Shown: positions 1 to 7,610, numbered from the stretch's first letter. The stretch is 64,000 bases of DNA from an uncultured Lachnospiraceae bacterium (GCA_910583895.1 CAJTYJ010000006.1:1-64000); one strand, 5' to 3'. Notes: generated by a model not told the origin, from the letters alone. A program made the numbers and translations.

Positions 1-2
1 AT

Positions 3-815
3 ATGTTGAAAAGAAAAAGCTCCCGCAAAAAAGTGGGAGTTTTTCAGTGCCCTCATCATATGGATTTTGAGGCTCTGGAACAAAAACTTTCCAATCCGCA
101 GACTACCTTGATGATTTTGTGTAATCCTCACAATCCGGTAGGAAGAATCTGGAACCGGGAGGAACTGGGGCGGGTTGGTGATCTGTGCAGGAAACACCAT
201 GTAATTGTGATTTCGGATGAAATTCATTGTGACTTGACCAGTCCTGGCCAGGAATATACCCCTTTTGCATCCGTTTCGGAAGGCTGCAGAAATAATAGCA
301 TTACCTGTATAGCGCCCAAAAAAGCCTTTAATCTGGCGGGACTGCAGACAGCAGCAGTGGTCGTTCCTGATTCCAACCTACGGCATAAGGTCTGGCGGGG
401 ACTGAACACGGATGAGGTTGCAGAGCCGAATTCCTTTGCAGTAGAAGCGGCGGTGGCGGCTTTTACGAAGGGGGAGGCATGGCTGGATGCTTTGAGAGAA
501 TATATGCAGGAAAATAAAAATTTTGTGGAGGATTATCTGAAGAAAGAGGCACCTCAGATCAAGCCGGTTTCCTCGCAGGCGACCTATCTCATGTGGCTGG
601 ACTGCCAGAAAATGCAGGGGTCTGCAACGGAATTTACACGATATCTGCGGGAACATACAGGATTGTATCTGTCAGAAGGACGACAGTATGGTGAAAACGG
701 AAATTCCTTTATCAGAATGAATATTGCATGCCCCCGGAGCCGGCTGGAAGATGGATTGAAACGTCTTGCAGAAGGAATCCGTGACTATGAGGAATGGGTA
801 CTTGCTAACTGCTGA
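3..815 (+). pseudogene. PatB/MalY-type PLP aminotransferase, front end missing
   Basis: From about position 60 the frame matches the C-terminal two thirds of the MalY/PatB cystathionine beta-lyase-like aminotransferases (fold type I, PLP enzymes). Visible marks are CNPHNPVGR, the PLP-contacting SDEIHCDL, and APKKAFNLAGLQ, whose second Lys sits at the Schiff-base position. About 250 residues are present against roughly 390 in the family. Upstream residues (MLKRKSSRKKVGVF) do not resemble the family and are encoded by a terminator hairpin, so the first 120-140 residues seem to be lost. The frame is open to the window edge, so an intact gene cannot be fully excluded. Without the N-terminal substrate-binding part it should be inactive. 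Confidence 0.65.
20..46 (+). terminator. Rho-independent terminator at the left edge
   Basis: A 7-bp stem (CTCCCGC with GTGGGAG, one G-T pair) encloses a six-A loop and is followed directly by five T. It has the full form of an intrinsic terminator, yet it lies inside the open frame of the aminotransferase fragment. It most likely ended a gene to the left of the window. A chance hairpin in coding sequence is the alternative. Confidence 0.6.
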
Positions 816-878
816 TATGCATGGCATTCGGCAAATTTCCGTAATTTTGCCAAAGAGAGAAGGGGGTAGTTTGGGAAA

Positions 879-1274
879 ATGATAATCGTAACCTTTTCTG
901 ATCCAGAAGAACAGGTTGTAGAAAAAATAAAAGCAGTGTTGGCAGAGGATCAGGAAATTGAGAGCATTTCTATTGCTGATGGTAAAGAGATAAGGTTTGG
1001 CGATGTGGAGATACAGACAAAACAACGAAAGGTTTTTTTAAAAGGAAAAGAAATAGAATTAACTACAAGGGAATTTGATGTTTTATACACACTTGCCTAC
1101 TATCATGACCAGGTGCTGACTACCAGACAAATTTACAAGGCGATTACCGGAGAGGACGTCATGGGTGATTATCATGGCATTGAAAGCAGCGTATACTCCA
1201 TAAGAAAAAAACTGGGACGCGATGTCATTCAGAATGTTCGTGGATATGGATATCAATTAAAAAAAGAAAAATAG
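879..1274 (+). CDS. Winged-helix regulator (OmpR/PhoB DNA-binding type) without receiver domain
   Basis: A 131-residue protein whose last ~95 residues are a Trans_reg_C winged helix (LTTREFDVLYTLAYYHDQVL, then SSVYSIRKKLG and a C-terminal RGYGYQL wing). The first ~40 residues are too short for a receiver and carry no phospho-acceptor Asp. It should bind DNA in the cytoplasm without two-component phosphorylation. Receiver-less forms of this type are common in integrative elements of Firmicutes, which is recalled family knowledge. The ATG has the ribosome site AGAAGGGGG. The gene stands alone: a decayed aminotransferase lies upstream and a strong terminator follows at 7 bp. No partner kinase or clear target is nearby. 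Confidence 0.75.
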   Translation: MIIVTFSDPEEQVVEKIKAVLAEDQEIESISIADGKEIRFGDVEIQTKQRKVFLKGKEIELTTREFDVLYTLAYYHDQVLTTRQIYKAITGEDVMGDYHGIESSVYSIRKKLGRDVIQNVRGYGYQLKKEK

Positions 1275-1280
1275 AGAAAA

Positions 1281-1321
1281 GCCAGAAACAAGTAATTTAC
1301 AATGTTGTTTCTGGCTTTTTT
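1281..1321 (+). terminator. Terminator of the winged-helix regulator gene
   Basis: Perfect 10-bp inverted repeat GCCAGAAACA / TGTTTCTGGC with a 15-base loop, followed by a run of T. It starts 6 bp after the regulator's stop codon. Confidence 0.9.
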
Positions 1322-1433
1322 ATATAATCTTAAGAAAATCGAGATAAATATGAATCTTCGATGAACGTGTACTGAAAAACGCCTGATATAATAAAATAAA
1401 ATTTGAAATAAATATTCAGTGAAACCGGGATAC

Positions 1434-1465
1434 CCCGTCAAAGAAAAAAACGGTGCTTTGACGGG
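1434..1465. repeat. Perfect 10-bp inverted repeat
   Basis: CCCGTCAAAG (1434-1443) and CTTTGACGGG (1456-1465) are perfectly complementary around a 12-base A-rich centre. No T-run follows, so it is a poor terminator. It marks the start of the degenerate stretch and could be an end of a lost mobile element or a protein-binding site. Its function is unknown. Confidence 0.5.
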
Positions 1466-2034
1466 TACATTTGTACGCCGCTTGATAAATTTTGATTCCC
1501 TTCTGGCCCTGTTTTAGAGCGCGTTTGAAAAATGCTTTCTGGCAGATGTGCGACCTACTTAGTGGGAGATTTGTACTGAATAAGAGAGGCGTAGCGGGCT
1601 ACGTTGACCGCATTTGGCACAAATATCACGAGGTCTGTCCTGAAAATGCTCTATGGCCGGAGCATTCCGCAATGATCTGTACAGCCTATAATGATACTTC
1701 CGTCCAGTCACAGCCCCTTTTATAGAGAGGGAACCACAATGAGGGCGGCGGCCAGAGATCCTGGCCGGGGTTAGAGTCCCATGACGGTTCGCCAAAACCG
1801 GTTGTAGCTGACTGCCCAGACTTCGGGAAGCAGTGTCGAATGGGAGCAGATGAAACTTAAGATGAAAAACAAGCACGATTTTTCATGTAGGGCGTGAAGG
1901 AGTATTCCTATACAAAAGACGGGAAGGAGGTTAAGGGATTCCAGTATCAGTTGAAACTGGAATTTCCGCAGTTGAAACAAACATCCCGGAAAAAATAAAG
2001 GTGGCGTACAGGCAAAGAAGATGCTAAAATAGTT
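1466..2034. other. Degenerate stretch, no supportable gene
   Basis: Frames here are short and lack ribosome sites. The longest plus frame (1492-1725) reads like a fragment (GYVDRIWHKYHEVCPENALW) that I cannot assign. A second piece at about 1894-1998 (KEYSYTKDGKEVKGFQYQLK) also stops early. The stretch looks like worn mobile DNA rather than regulatory sequence. Confidence 0.5.
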
Positions 2035-2319
2035 ATGGTTCATCTGTGCAGGGATGCGGAAAATGCATTTGTGGAGGATGTGGCTAGAATGTATCTGACA
2101 CGCTCTAGAGAAGCCAGAGCGGCGTTCCCGTCTTTGAAAGAAAACCAAAGAACAGTTTTTTTGTATTTGTATTTGGCGAGGGAATGCGTGGTCATCAATG
2201 TAGAACCGGCTCCGCCTGACGGCGATGGCGCCGAATATGACCGGGCATTGCGATGGAATCCGCCTTCGGCTCTGTTGTCGAAATATTTGGAAACCTGCGA
2301 AACCCCAGAAAACAATTAA
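2035..2319 (+). CDS. Doubtful small ORF, possibly a remnant
   Basis: A 94-residue frame beginning MVHLCRDAENAFVEDVARMY. The ATG has no convincing ribosome site and the sequence matches no family I recognise. The first half has the look of helical protein, while the last third is low-quality. It follows unassignable fragments and ends 44 bp before the Imm1-like gene. It may be the end of a larger decayed gene. Treat it as hypothetical. Confidence 0.25.
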   Translation: MVHLCRDAENAFVEDVARMYLTRSREARAAFPSLKENQRTVFLYLYLARECVVINVEPAPPDGDGAEYDRALRWNPPSALLSKYLETCETPENN

Positions 2320-2363
2320 CCCGTAACAGCAAATTCAGGTTTAGAAACGGAGCGTGAAGGTAA

Positions 2364-2858
2364 ATGGAATTTAAAATTATCCCAAAAACAAACATTATCC
2401 CATCGTTTAACCACAATACAACTGTTGTGAAGAATATTGAATGTGCTTCCTATGGCGAACAGTACAATGAAGATGAAATTACGCCGGAATTGATTGGCAA
2501 AATATTAAATGATGTGCCAAAAGGTATTGAGGTCAGCTTGTGCCTAGACCCTGATGGAGAATTATGTGACATATGCTTGGAAGTAGTGTCGGATGGAGAA
2601 TGGCTGTCCTTGTGTTATGGCAGCGAAAACACAGAAACCTATTTTTCCTACAATCCTGAGTATGCCAATACAGTGGAGCGGCTTGAAGAAGTAGATTTGG
2701 GAGATGAAAATGTATATACTCCGCTCGACTACGATGGTCAATCTCCCATTCCAAAATGTCAAGCCATTACAGATATGGATGCAGGTGTAAAAGCAGTTGA
2801 ATATTTCATCCGAACAGGGGAACTTTATCCTGGAATTGACTGGGCATATTATTCTTGA
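2364..2858 (+). CDS. Imm1-like immunity protein (polymorphic-toxin type)
   Basis: A 164-residue acidic protein. The central region (EWLSLCYGS, then YFSYNPEYANTVERL) and the C-terminal pattern AITDMDAGVKAVEYFIRTGE followed by PGIDW resemble Imm1-type immunity proteins, which neutralise nucleic-acid deaminase and other contact-dependent toxins in the cytoplasm. The end motif (tail helix, then an acidic residue and Trp) is the best support. The ATG has a GAAGG ribosome site. No toxin gene accompanies it, and the surroundings are fragments, so it looks like an orphan immunity gene kept after loss of its toxin or acquired for protection against neighbours. The family call rests on pattern memory only; another small immunity family is possible. 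Confidence 0.5.
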   Translation: MEFKIIPKTNIIPSFNHNTTVVKNIECASYGEQYNEDEITPELIGKILNDVPKGIEVSLCLDPDGELCDICLEVVSDGEWLSLCYGSENTETYFSYNPEYANTVERLEEVDLGDENVYTPLDYDGQSPIPKCQAITDMDAGVKAVEYFIRTGELYPGIDWAYYS

Positions 2859-2932
2859 CAATTCTCGTTTGTAAAACTATTGCTTCGGGTAGCGGGGAAT
2901 AAAAACGAAAGAAACGGGAAAGAGGAACGTAT

Positions 2933-3205
2933 ATGGAGTTAAAGTGGACCGTGGCTGTCGTGGCAGGGATTCTGCTGGCGGGTTTATTCATTTGTCTGGC
3001 TGCCATGTTTATAAAATAGCTGTTCTCCCTGGACTGGACATTTGAATCTGCAAGCAGGAGAGCGGGCAGGCATGGGGAGGAAATTGCGGCGGAAACAATA
3101 AGCCGGGTTCTTAAGGAAGGCGATTATCTGCTCACAAGAAATAATCATCTCCATCCCAAAGAGATAAAACAGATTATCACGCTGTTACAGCGGGATGGGA
3201 ATTAA
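2933..3205 (+). pseudogene. NERD-like nuclease remnant with an in-frame TAG
   Basis: The frame starts at an ATG behind GAGGAA and encodes one membrane helix (TVAVVAGILLAGLFICLAAM), a TAG at 3017-3019, then continues in the same frame for 61 codons to TAA. The second part contains ASRRAGRHGEEIAAETISRV and LKEGDYLL, the N-terminal pattern of NERD-domain (nuclease-related) membrane-anchored proteins. The catalytic core that should follow is missing: the text jumps to a short tail, KEIKQIITLLQRDGN. A nonsense mutation plus an internal deletion is the simplest reading. The 28-residue front piece could still be made as a membrane peptide. Confidence 0.55.
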
Positions 3206-3250
3206 TCATAATTAAATAAAGCAGTACAGCGCCAGGGCGCATAGCGGAAT

Positions 3251-3316
3251 GCATTCCTGCTGCCTTATTTTCTGGAGATGACGGATGCAGAGATCGCAAG
3301 GGAAATGAATGTGTAG
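3251..3316 (+). pseudogene. Fragment of a sigma-70-like helix-turn-helix protein
   Basis: Twenty-one codons reading PYFLEMTDAEIAREMNV and then a stop. The wording matches the region-4-like helix-turn-helix found in small sigma-like proteins of Firmicutes conjugative elements. It is preceded by an in-frame stop, so only this piece is left. It supports the view that the region once held an integrative element. The match is short, so confidence is modest. Confidence 0.35.
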
Positions 3317-3501
3317 AAATGTGTCGAAATTAGGCGAATAGATATGAGAATGAGAACCCTTGTAAGTGGTGCGTAAATGCCATTTGCAGGGGTTTTTGCT
3401 ACTATATGTTAGAATTTTCATTTCTTGACATGGTCACGATGTACCGTTACAATCAATAAAAAAATCCATGAAATGGAGAATAGAGAAATAAATGAGCATG
3501 G

Positions 3502-3864
3502 TTGTCGGTAACAAAATGGAGCAGCTATAGTACCGCAATGGACAAGCTGTTAAAACATCGAAATGACTCCTTAAATCCAATGGCAAAATGTTATCTTATG
3601 GTAGCAAGGGATGTGGCTGATTGGGATGAAAATTCGAATACATATAATGCAAGCATAGAACTTTATAAGCACGATTCAAAAATTGTAGGATTATGCGATG
3701 TAAAGGATTTGATTATCGAAGAAATAAAGAAGTTTCTAACGGAAAAAGGATACGATGCAACTCAATTTGAGGAAGATATATGGGATAATTTGATGAGGGG
3801 CCGGTCGGCTCAGATAGCGGCAGAATTATTGGAGATAGCTCTGAAAGATGGGACAGAGGAATGA
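3502..3864 (+). CDS. Hypothetical 120-residue protein
   Basis: A soluble, charged protein of unknown function starting at TTG (MSVTKWSSYSTAMDKLLKHR). It has no signal peptide or membrane helix. Predicted segments are mixed: a helical front, a strand-rich middle (NTYNASIELYKHDSKIVG) and a helical acidic end (AAELLEIALKDGTEE). Size, acidity and position among an Imm1-like gene and a toxin-antitoxin pair make a small immunity or antitoxin-like role possible, but no motif shows it. An ATG at 3498 leads to an early stop, so the TTG is the usable start. Confidence 0.45.
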   Translation: MSVTKWSSYSTAMDKLLKHRNDSLNPMAKCYLMVARDVADWDENSNTYNASIELYKHDSKIVGLCDVKDLIIEEIKKFLTEKGYDATQFEEDIWDNLMRGRSAQIAAELLEIALKDGTEE

Positions 3865-3886
3865 GAGTAGGAAAGAAGTAGTCATT

Positions 3887-4048
3887 ATGCGGAAGGGATT
3901 TTGGAAACAGCTGTCCTATGAAGATAAATTTGATAGAAAATATGCCTGCTGGACTTATAATCATAAGGAGTGGAGAAAGTATAAGATGAGAAACCGAAGA
4001 ACAGCTAGAAGAAAGTTGAAGAGGCTGGAAGAATATGGGAAAGAATAG
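3887..4048 (+). CDS. Small basic hypothetical protein
   Basis: Fifty-three residues, very rich in Lys and Arg (RKYKMRNRRTARRKLKRLEE), beginning MRKGFWKQLSYEDKF. A longer frame opens at 3848 but overlaps the previous gene, so the internal ATG at 3887 is preferred. The repeated basic residues suggest nucleic-acid binding. Proteins of this kind occur beside accessory genes in Clostridia by my recollection. No specific function can be given. Confidence 0.4.
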   Translation: MRKGFWKQLSYEDKFDRKYACWTYNHKEWRKYKMRNRRTARRKLKRLEEYGKE

Positions 4049-4066
4049 GGATAAATATAAAATTTG

Positions 4067-4140
4067 TTGACTAACAGGTGCTAATTAGCATATAATATTT
4101 AGTACAATAAACGGTACGGTTTTAAGTACGGGAAGGAGTG
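4067..4140 (+). promoter_or_regulatory. Promoter and probable operator of the yefM-yoeB pair
   Basis: TTGACT (4067-4072), an 18-bp spacer and TATAAT (4091-4096) form a near-consensus sigma-A promoter. Downstream, GTAC-containing words recur between 4101 and 4132, at spacings of about 11-14 bp. YefM-type antitoxins bind short palindromes with TGTACA cores, so these are the likely autoregulatory operators. The function is inferred. Confidence 0.65.
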
Positions 4141-4144
4141 CGAT

Positions 4145-4402
4145 ATGATTGCGACAAAGCAGATGGATGTAAGAGCAAATATCAAGAAATATTTTGATAT
4201 GGCTTTTAACGGGGAGCCGGTAATTGTATCTCGTAAAGAGAATAAGAATGTGGTTATTATATCAGAATCAGAGTACAATGAATTAGAAAAGGCCAAAAAG
4301 AATGTTGAGTATCTTGCAAAATTAAACAGGGCAGATGAACAGATCAAAAACGGGCAGGTGGTAACGAAAACCATGGATGAACTTCTGGCCATGGAGGAAT
4401 AG
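4145..4402 (+). CDS. yefM: YefM/Phd-family antitoxin
   Basis: An 85-residue antitoxin of the Phd/YefM family. The N-terminal ~55 residues show the family pattern: MDVRANIKKYFDMAFNGEPV, then IVSRKENKNVVIISESEYNEL. The C-terminal tail (DEQIKNGQVVTKTMDELL) is the disordered part that wraps the toxin. The known role is to neutralise YoeB by direct binding and, with it, to repress the shared promoter. The ATG has a GGAAGGAG ribosome site and the gene ends 3 bp before the toxin, as in a classic antitoxin-first operon. Size and motifs are complete. Confidence 0.92.
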   Translation: MIATKQMDVRANIKKYFDMAFNGEPVIVSRKENKNVVIISESEYNELEKAKKNVEYLAKLNRADEQIKNGQVVTKTMDELLAMEE

Positions 4403-4405
4403 TTT

Positions 4406-4669
4406 ATGAAAATCACTTTTGCGGAAGACGGATGGAGTGAGTATCTCTATTGGCAGACACAGGATAAAAAGATAATAAAGAAAATTAATCAATTATTGCA
4501 GAGCATAGAACGAGATGGGGCATTACATGGAATTGGAAAGCCTGAACCATTGAAATATGGAAAATCTGGTTCATTCAGCAGGCGAATCGATGAATCCAAT
4601 CGTTTAGTTTATGAGATTTCAGATAATCAAATCATTGTGAAATCCTGTAGAGGGCACTATAAGGACTGA
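4406..4669 (+). CDS. yoeB: YoeB-family mRNA interferase toxin
   Basis: An 87-residue toxin of the RelE/YoeB superfamily. YoeB enters the ribosomal A site and cleaves mRNA. The diagnostic pattern is present: GKPEPLKYGKSGSFSRRIDE, NRLVYEI, and the catalytic end SCRGHY with the His-Tyr pair near the C-terminus as in E. coli YoeB (84 residues). All expected catalytic positions seem intact, so the toxin should be active and the antitoxin needed. It is cotranscribed with yefM, with a 3-bp gap. Confidence 0.93.
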   Translation: MKITFAEDGWSEYLYWQTQDKKIIKKINQLLQSIERDGALHGIGKPEPLKYGKSGSFSRRIDESNRLVYEISDNQIIVKSCRGHYKD

Positions 4670-4753
4670 TTACTGCCAGTAAAGGAGGCAGATTATCGGA
4701 TTCTGCAGACCGTTGGTTAATATTAGTGGTGAGTTTTGAGAGAGAAATCAATT

Positions 4754-4935
4754 ATGGTAAATATGAATAGTATGACGGAAGAGATGAAGAAAGAACTGGC
4801 ATTTACCGAAGAAGAACTAAAGGAATTGGAGTTGGCAAGAAGTTAGTTAGTGCCTATTATCCGGATTTTTACCGGAATAACCTGAAAGCAGGAACTGGCG
4901 GTTACTTAAGGATCATGTGGCTGAGGAAAATATGA
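4754..4935 (+). pseudogene. Broken antitoxin-like gene
   Basis: A short frame (MVNMNSMTEEMKKELAFTEE, on to ELKELELARS) ends at a stop at 4844-4846. A neighbouring frame then continues with KKLVSAYYPDFYRNN and a further ~15 residues before TGA. The first piece resembles the front of small antitoxin or regulator proteins, and the switch of frame suggests a single-base indel. It sits 84 bp after yoeB, so it may be what remains of a second toxin-antitoxin module. The match is weak. Confidence 0.3.
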
Positions 4936-5186
4936 GCAGAAGGGACATTTGTCGTTTTAGAACGAGAACAAAAACAGCACTGTGCCTGAAGAGTGAAAAT
5001 CACAGAGCGAAGGAAAGAGATATCTTTCATTATTAAGATTTTCGACAACTTTAGATATTTTATCAACACGAAATTGTACTATAGGATCAAATAAAAGAAT
5101 TTTTCTGTTTGGCCAAAGAGAGAAATAAGGACTATTCTTGGTTTATGTTATTTTTCTTTGTATTACAGTGCCATCTGGAAATTATG
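4936..5186. other. Intergenic, nothing recognised
   Basis: No ORF with a ribosome site and no repeat was seen between the antitoxin remnant and the hxlR terminator. The sequence is AT-rich and looks like decayed DNA. Confidence 0.5.
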
Positions 5187-5231
5187 AAAAATCAGCAGGA
5201 GAGTCTGTCAGAGTTCACCTGCTGATTTTTT
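5187..5231 (-). terminator. Terminator of the HxlR gene
   Basis: A 13-bp stem (AAAAATCAGCAGG pairing with CCTGCTGATTTTT) with an 18-base loop. The HxlR stop codon lies inside the loop. The A/T flanks make it usable on either strand. Confidence 0.8.
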
Positions 5232-5576
5232 TGCGTTGCAGGGTGTTTGGATATCCAGCCCGTCCAAAAAGTCTGCCCCCCAATCACACATGGCATTTAA
5301 TACGGGGATGATGCTCCGCCCGAATGCGGTCAGCGAGTACAGGGTCCTGGGCGGCTTATTCGGGATGACTTCCCGGTGCAGCATTCCGCATGCTTCCAGA
5401 TCGCGCAGCTGCTGTGACAGCATCTTGGGCGTCGCTTTTGGGATCATGCGCTGCAGCTCCATGTAGTGGAGTGGATTTTTTATCAGATACCAGAGGATGA
5501 GCGGCTTGTATTTCCCGCCGATCAAAAAGAGAGTGGCTTCAACCGGGCAGTCGAACTGGTCTTTTGAATATTCCAT
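5208..5576 (-). CDS. HxlR-family winged-helix regulator
   Basis: A 122-residue regulator of the HxlR family, dimeric winged-helix proteins that often sense reactive electrophiles or redox change. Visible features are an N-terminal Cys (residue 9, FDCPVEATLFLIGGKYK), ILWYLIKNPLHYMELQRMIP, the recognition helix region PKMLSQQLRDLEACGML, and the wing EVIPNKPPRTLYSLTAFG. The conserved Cys at this place is the thiol sensor in HypR-type members, so redox sensing is plausible. It is divergent from a nitroreductase gene, the usual regulated partner. The intergenic dyad at 5605-5630 is its likely operator. Confidence 0.9.
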   Translation of the reverse strand: MEYSKDQFDCPVEATLFLIGGKYKPLILWYLIKNPLHYMELQRMIPKATPKMLSQQLRDLEACGMLHREVIPNKPPRTLYSLTAFGRSIIPVLNAMCDWGADFLDGLDIQTPCNAKKSAGEL

Positions 5577-5604
5577 TATATGCCTCCAACTTTTTATAGC
5601 TATC

Positions 5605-5630
5605 CTTTTGGGAAGTATCTACCCCAAAAG
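5605..5630. promoter_or_regulatory. Probable HxlR operator dyad
   Basis: CTTTTGGG (5605-5612) and CCCAAAAG (5623-5630) form a perfect 8-bp inverted repeat with a 10-bp centre, midway in the divergent hxlR/nitroreductase gap. The spacing suits a dimeric winged-helix regulator. The assignment is inferred. Confidence 0.6.
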
Positions 5631-5722
5631 TGCATGCTTGCGAAATTTTTGTATCCTGCTAAAATGAGGACAACGGTTGATCAACAGGTTCAGTATATAA
5701 CAGAAAGAGAGGATTTGCTACT

Positions 5723-6253
5723 ATGAATTTTATCGAAATTGCCAGGAAGCGTTATTCTGTCCGAAGCTATAAGGACAAGAAAGTGGAGGAAGAAAAATTA
5801 CAGAAGATTCTGGAGGCTGCCCATGTAGCTCCGACAGCGGCTAACCTGCAGCCTGTCCGTCTGATTGTTGTTCAGAGCAGCGAGGGCCTTGCGAAGATTG
5901 GGAAGGGTGCGAACCTTTACGGCGCACCGCTGGCGATCATCGTGTGTGTGGACCATGGAAAGGCGTGGGAGCGCCCGTTTGATAAAAAGCAGACTGCTGA
6001 TATAGATGCTTCTATACTGACGGATCATATGATGCTGCAGGCAACAGAGTCAGGGCTTGGCTCCGTATGGATATGTTATTTCAAACCGGATGTGATCAGC
6101 AGAGAGTTTGGACTGCCGGATCATCTGGAGCCGGTCAATATTCTTGCAGTCGGGTATCCAAATGAGGAAGCGGCAGACCCGGAGCGCCATTCGCAGACGA
6201 GAATTCCGCTGGAAAAACTGGTTTCTTATGAAACTGTTTCGTTTAAATTTTAA
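5723..6253 (+). CDS. Nitroreductase-family FMN enzyme
   Basis: A 176-residue FMN-dependent NAD(P)H nitroreductase-like enzyme. The N-terminal RYSVRSYKDKKVEEEKL (FMN phosphate contacts), EAAHVAPTAANLQPVRLIVV, and the later ESGLGSVWICYF segment are the family marks. At this length it belongs to the short, dimeric branch. Members reduce nitro compounds, quinones or similar electrophiles; the native substrate is not shown. It is divergent from HxlR and probably induced through it. The ATG lies 7 bp after a GAGAGGA-type ribosome site. The gene appears intact. Confidence 0.9.
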   Translation: MNFIEIARKRYSVRSYKDKKVEEEKLQKILEAAHVAPTAANLQPVRLIVVQSSEGLAKIGKGANLYGAPLAIIVCVDHGKAWERPFDKKQTADIDASILTDHMMLQATESGLGSVWICYFKPDVISREFGLPDHLEPVNILAVGYPNEEAADPERHSQTRIPLEKLVSYETVSFKF

Positions 6254-6645
6254 CGATTCATTACACAAATGCAAAAGATATACAAAAGCGGACTGCCGCT
6301 ATGGCCTCAACCCATATGCGGCGGCCGCTGTTTTTGCAGATGGGACAAATATCAGAAACTACTTAAAATCCGGGAAGATATATTTTACAAAACTGTTTCT
6401 GCCTTTAAGAAGTAAGGGCTAAAACCGGTGTCAATTCGTACCTGCTGAAGAGCAGGAGCAGGAATAATTCCATGAGCCGGATACAGATGACAGAAACTTA
6501 CATGATACAAAAATGAATATGAGGTTAGGGGATAAAAAGTATGGTGATCAAAGAGCACAATTCTGCTCTTTTGAAAAATGAAGATATTTTACAAGACACA
6601 GGGAAAGAGAAGCGGTAAAATGGCTCATGACAGAGGGGGATCCAC
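6254..6645. other. Intergenic 392 bp, no gene
   Basis: A GC-rich imperfect hairpin near 6288-6331 (GCGGACTGCCGC against GCGGCGGCCGCT) may end the nitroreductase transcript. The remaining frames have no ribosome site and read as non-protein. The ribosome site for the AraC gene (AGAGGGGG) is at the right end. Confidence 0.5.
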
Positions 6646-7524
6646 ATGAAGAAAGAAACCAGAACAGTGGTATATGATGATGAATTAAGAATTGAGGCAT
6701 ATAGTTTTGAGGGGATTGTGCGGCCGTTTCCAAATCATTTTCATGAACATTATGTCATTGGGTTTGTGGAGGCCGGGGAACGGGTGCTTTCCTGCAGAAA
6801 CAGGACATATACCATAGAGAGGGGAAGCATCATACTTTTCAATCCGGGAGACAACCATGCCTGTGTGCAGACGGATGAAAGGACATTTGATTATTGTGGA
6901 TTTAATATTTCGAAGGGGATCATGCTTGATCTGGCAGGGGAAATCACAGGGAAACGGGAGCTGCCGGGATTTTCAAAAAATGTTGTCCGGGATGAGGAGG
7001 CAGTCTGTCATCTGCGTTCGCTGCATGAGAGGATGATGAAAGGGACAGGGGAGTTTCAGAAGGAAGAAACGCTGTTGTTTTTGCTTTCGTACTTGTTCCA
7101 GAATTATGGGAAACCTTTTGAAAGCTGCATTCCAGAATGCAGGAAGGAGATAGAAAAAGCCTGTGAATACATGGCGGGACATTTTACGGAACACATCTAT
7201 TTAGACCAGATCTGCTGTCATGCTGGACTGAGCAAGTCCACCCTTTTGCGTGCCTTTACAAAAGAAAAAGGAGTCACGCCATACCGATATCTTGAAGCAA
7301 TGCGTATCAATGAGGTAAAAAGGCTGTTATCGGAAGGGATACCACCTGTGGAGGCCGCCATAAGAACAGGATTTTCAGACCAGAGCCATTTTACCAATTA
7401 TTTCAATCAATTCATAGGACTCGCACCGGGCACTTACCGTGAAATATTTTTGGAAAAAGACAGGGATGACGGACAGCAAGGGGAAAAAAATTACTGTTCA
7501 CACCATGGCGGATCACGTCGCTGA
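6646..7524 (+). CDS. AraC-family transcriptional regulator
   Basis: A 292-residue regulator. Residues ~10-100 are a cupin-like sensor (FPNHFHEHYVIGFVEAGER, then RGSIILFNPGDNHAC). The two C-terminal helix-turn-helix motifs are at ~190-285 (YLDQICCHAGLSKSTLLRAF and VEAAIRTGFSDQSHFTNYF), ending in the typical APGTYRE. The HFHEHY pattern is that of AraC members that often sit beside LysE- or EamA-type exporters. No exporter follows here: the tail after residue ~270 (LEKDRDDGQQGEKNYCSHHG) runs into the hairpin region at 7525-7700, where a target gene seems to have been lost. Ligand unknown. Confidence 0.9.
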   Translation: MKKETRTVVYDDELRIEAYSFEGIVRPFPNHFHEHYVIGFVEAGERVLSCRNRTYTIERGSIILFNPGDNHACVQTDERTFDYCGFNISKGIMLDLAGEITGKRELPGFSKNVVRDEEAVCHLRSLHERMMKGTGEFQKEETLLFLLSYLFQNYGKPFESCIPECRKEIEKACEYMAGHFTEHIYLDQICCHAGLSKSTLLRAFTKEKGVTPYRYLEAMRINEVKRLLSEGIPPVEAAIRTGFSDQSHFTNYFNQFIGLAPGTYREIFLEKDRDDGQQGEKNYCSHHGGSRR

Positions 7525-7557
7525 TTCGTCATGGACCAGTACCGTTATGGAGTCAAA

Positions 7558-7600
7558 GCATATGCCCCATCGCCGTAGGCGATTTCCAATGGGCATATAC
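7558..7600. repeat. Nested inverted repeat
   Basis: GCATATGCCC pairs with GGGCATATAC (one mismatch), and inside it ATCGCC-GTA-GGCGAT (7569-7583) forms a perfect smaller hairpin. Together they would make a branched cruciform. It may be the AraC gene terminator or part of the palindromic element that follows. Confidence 0.55.
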
Positions 7601-7610
7601 GGTTACGGAG

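Noticed and set aside
1740..1840. tRNA-like or intron-like structured RNA
   Set aside because: The GGTTAGAGTCCC word resembles a T-loop, but no cloverleaf or group II intron domain could be built around it.
2933..3205. Amber codon as selenocysteine/pyrrolysine-like recoding
   Set aside because: TAG does not encode selenocysteine, the gene is also deleted internally, and no recoding machinery is visible; decay is simpler.
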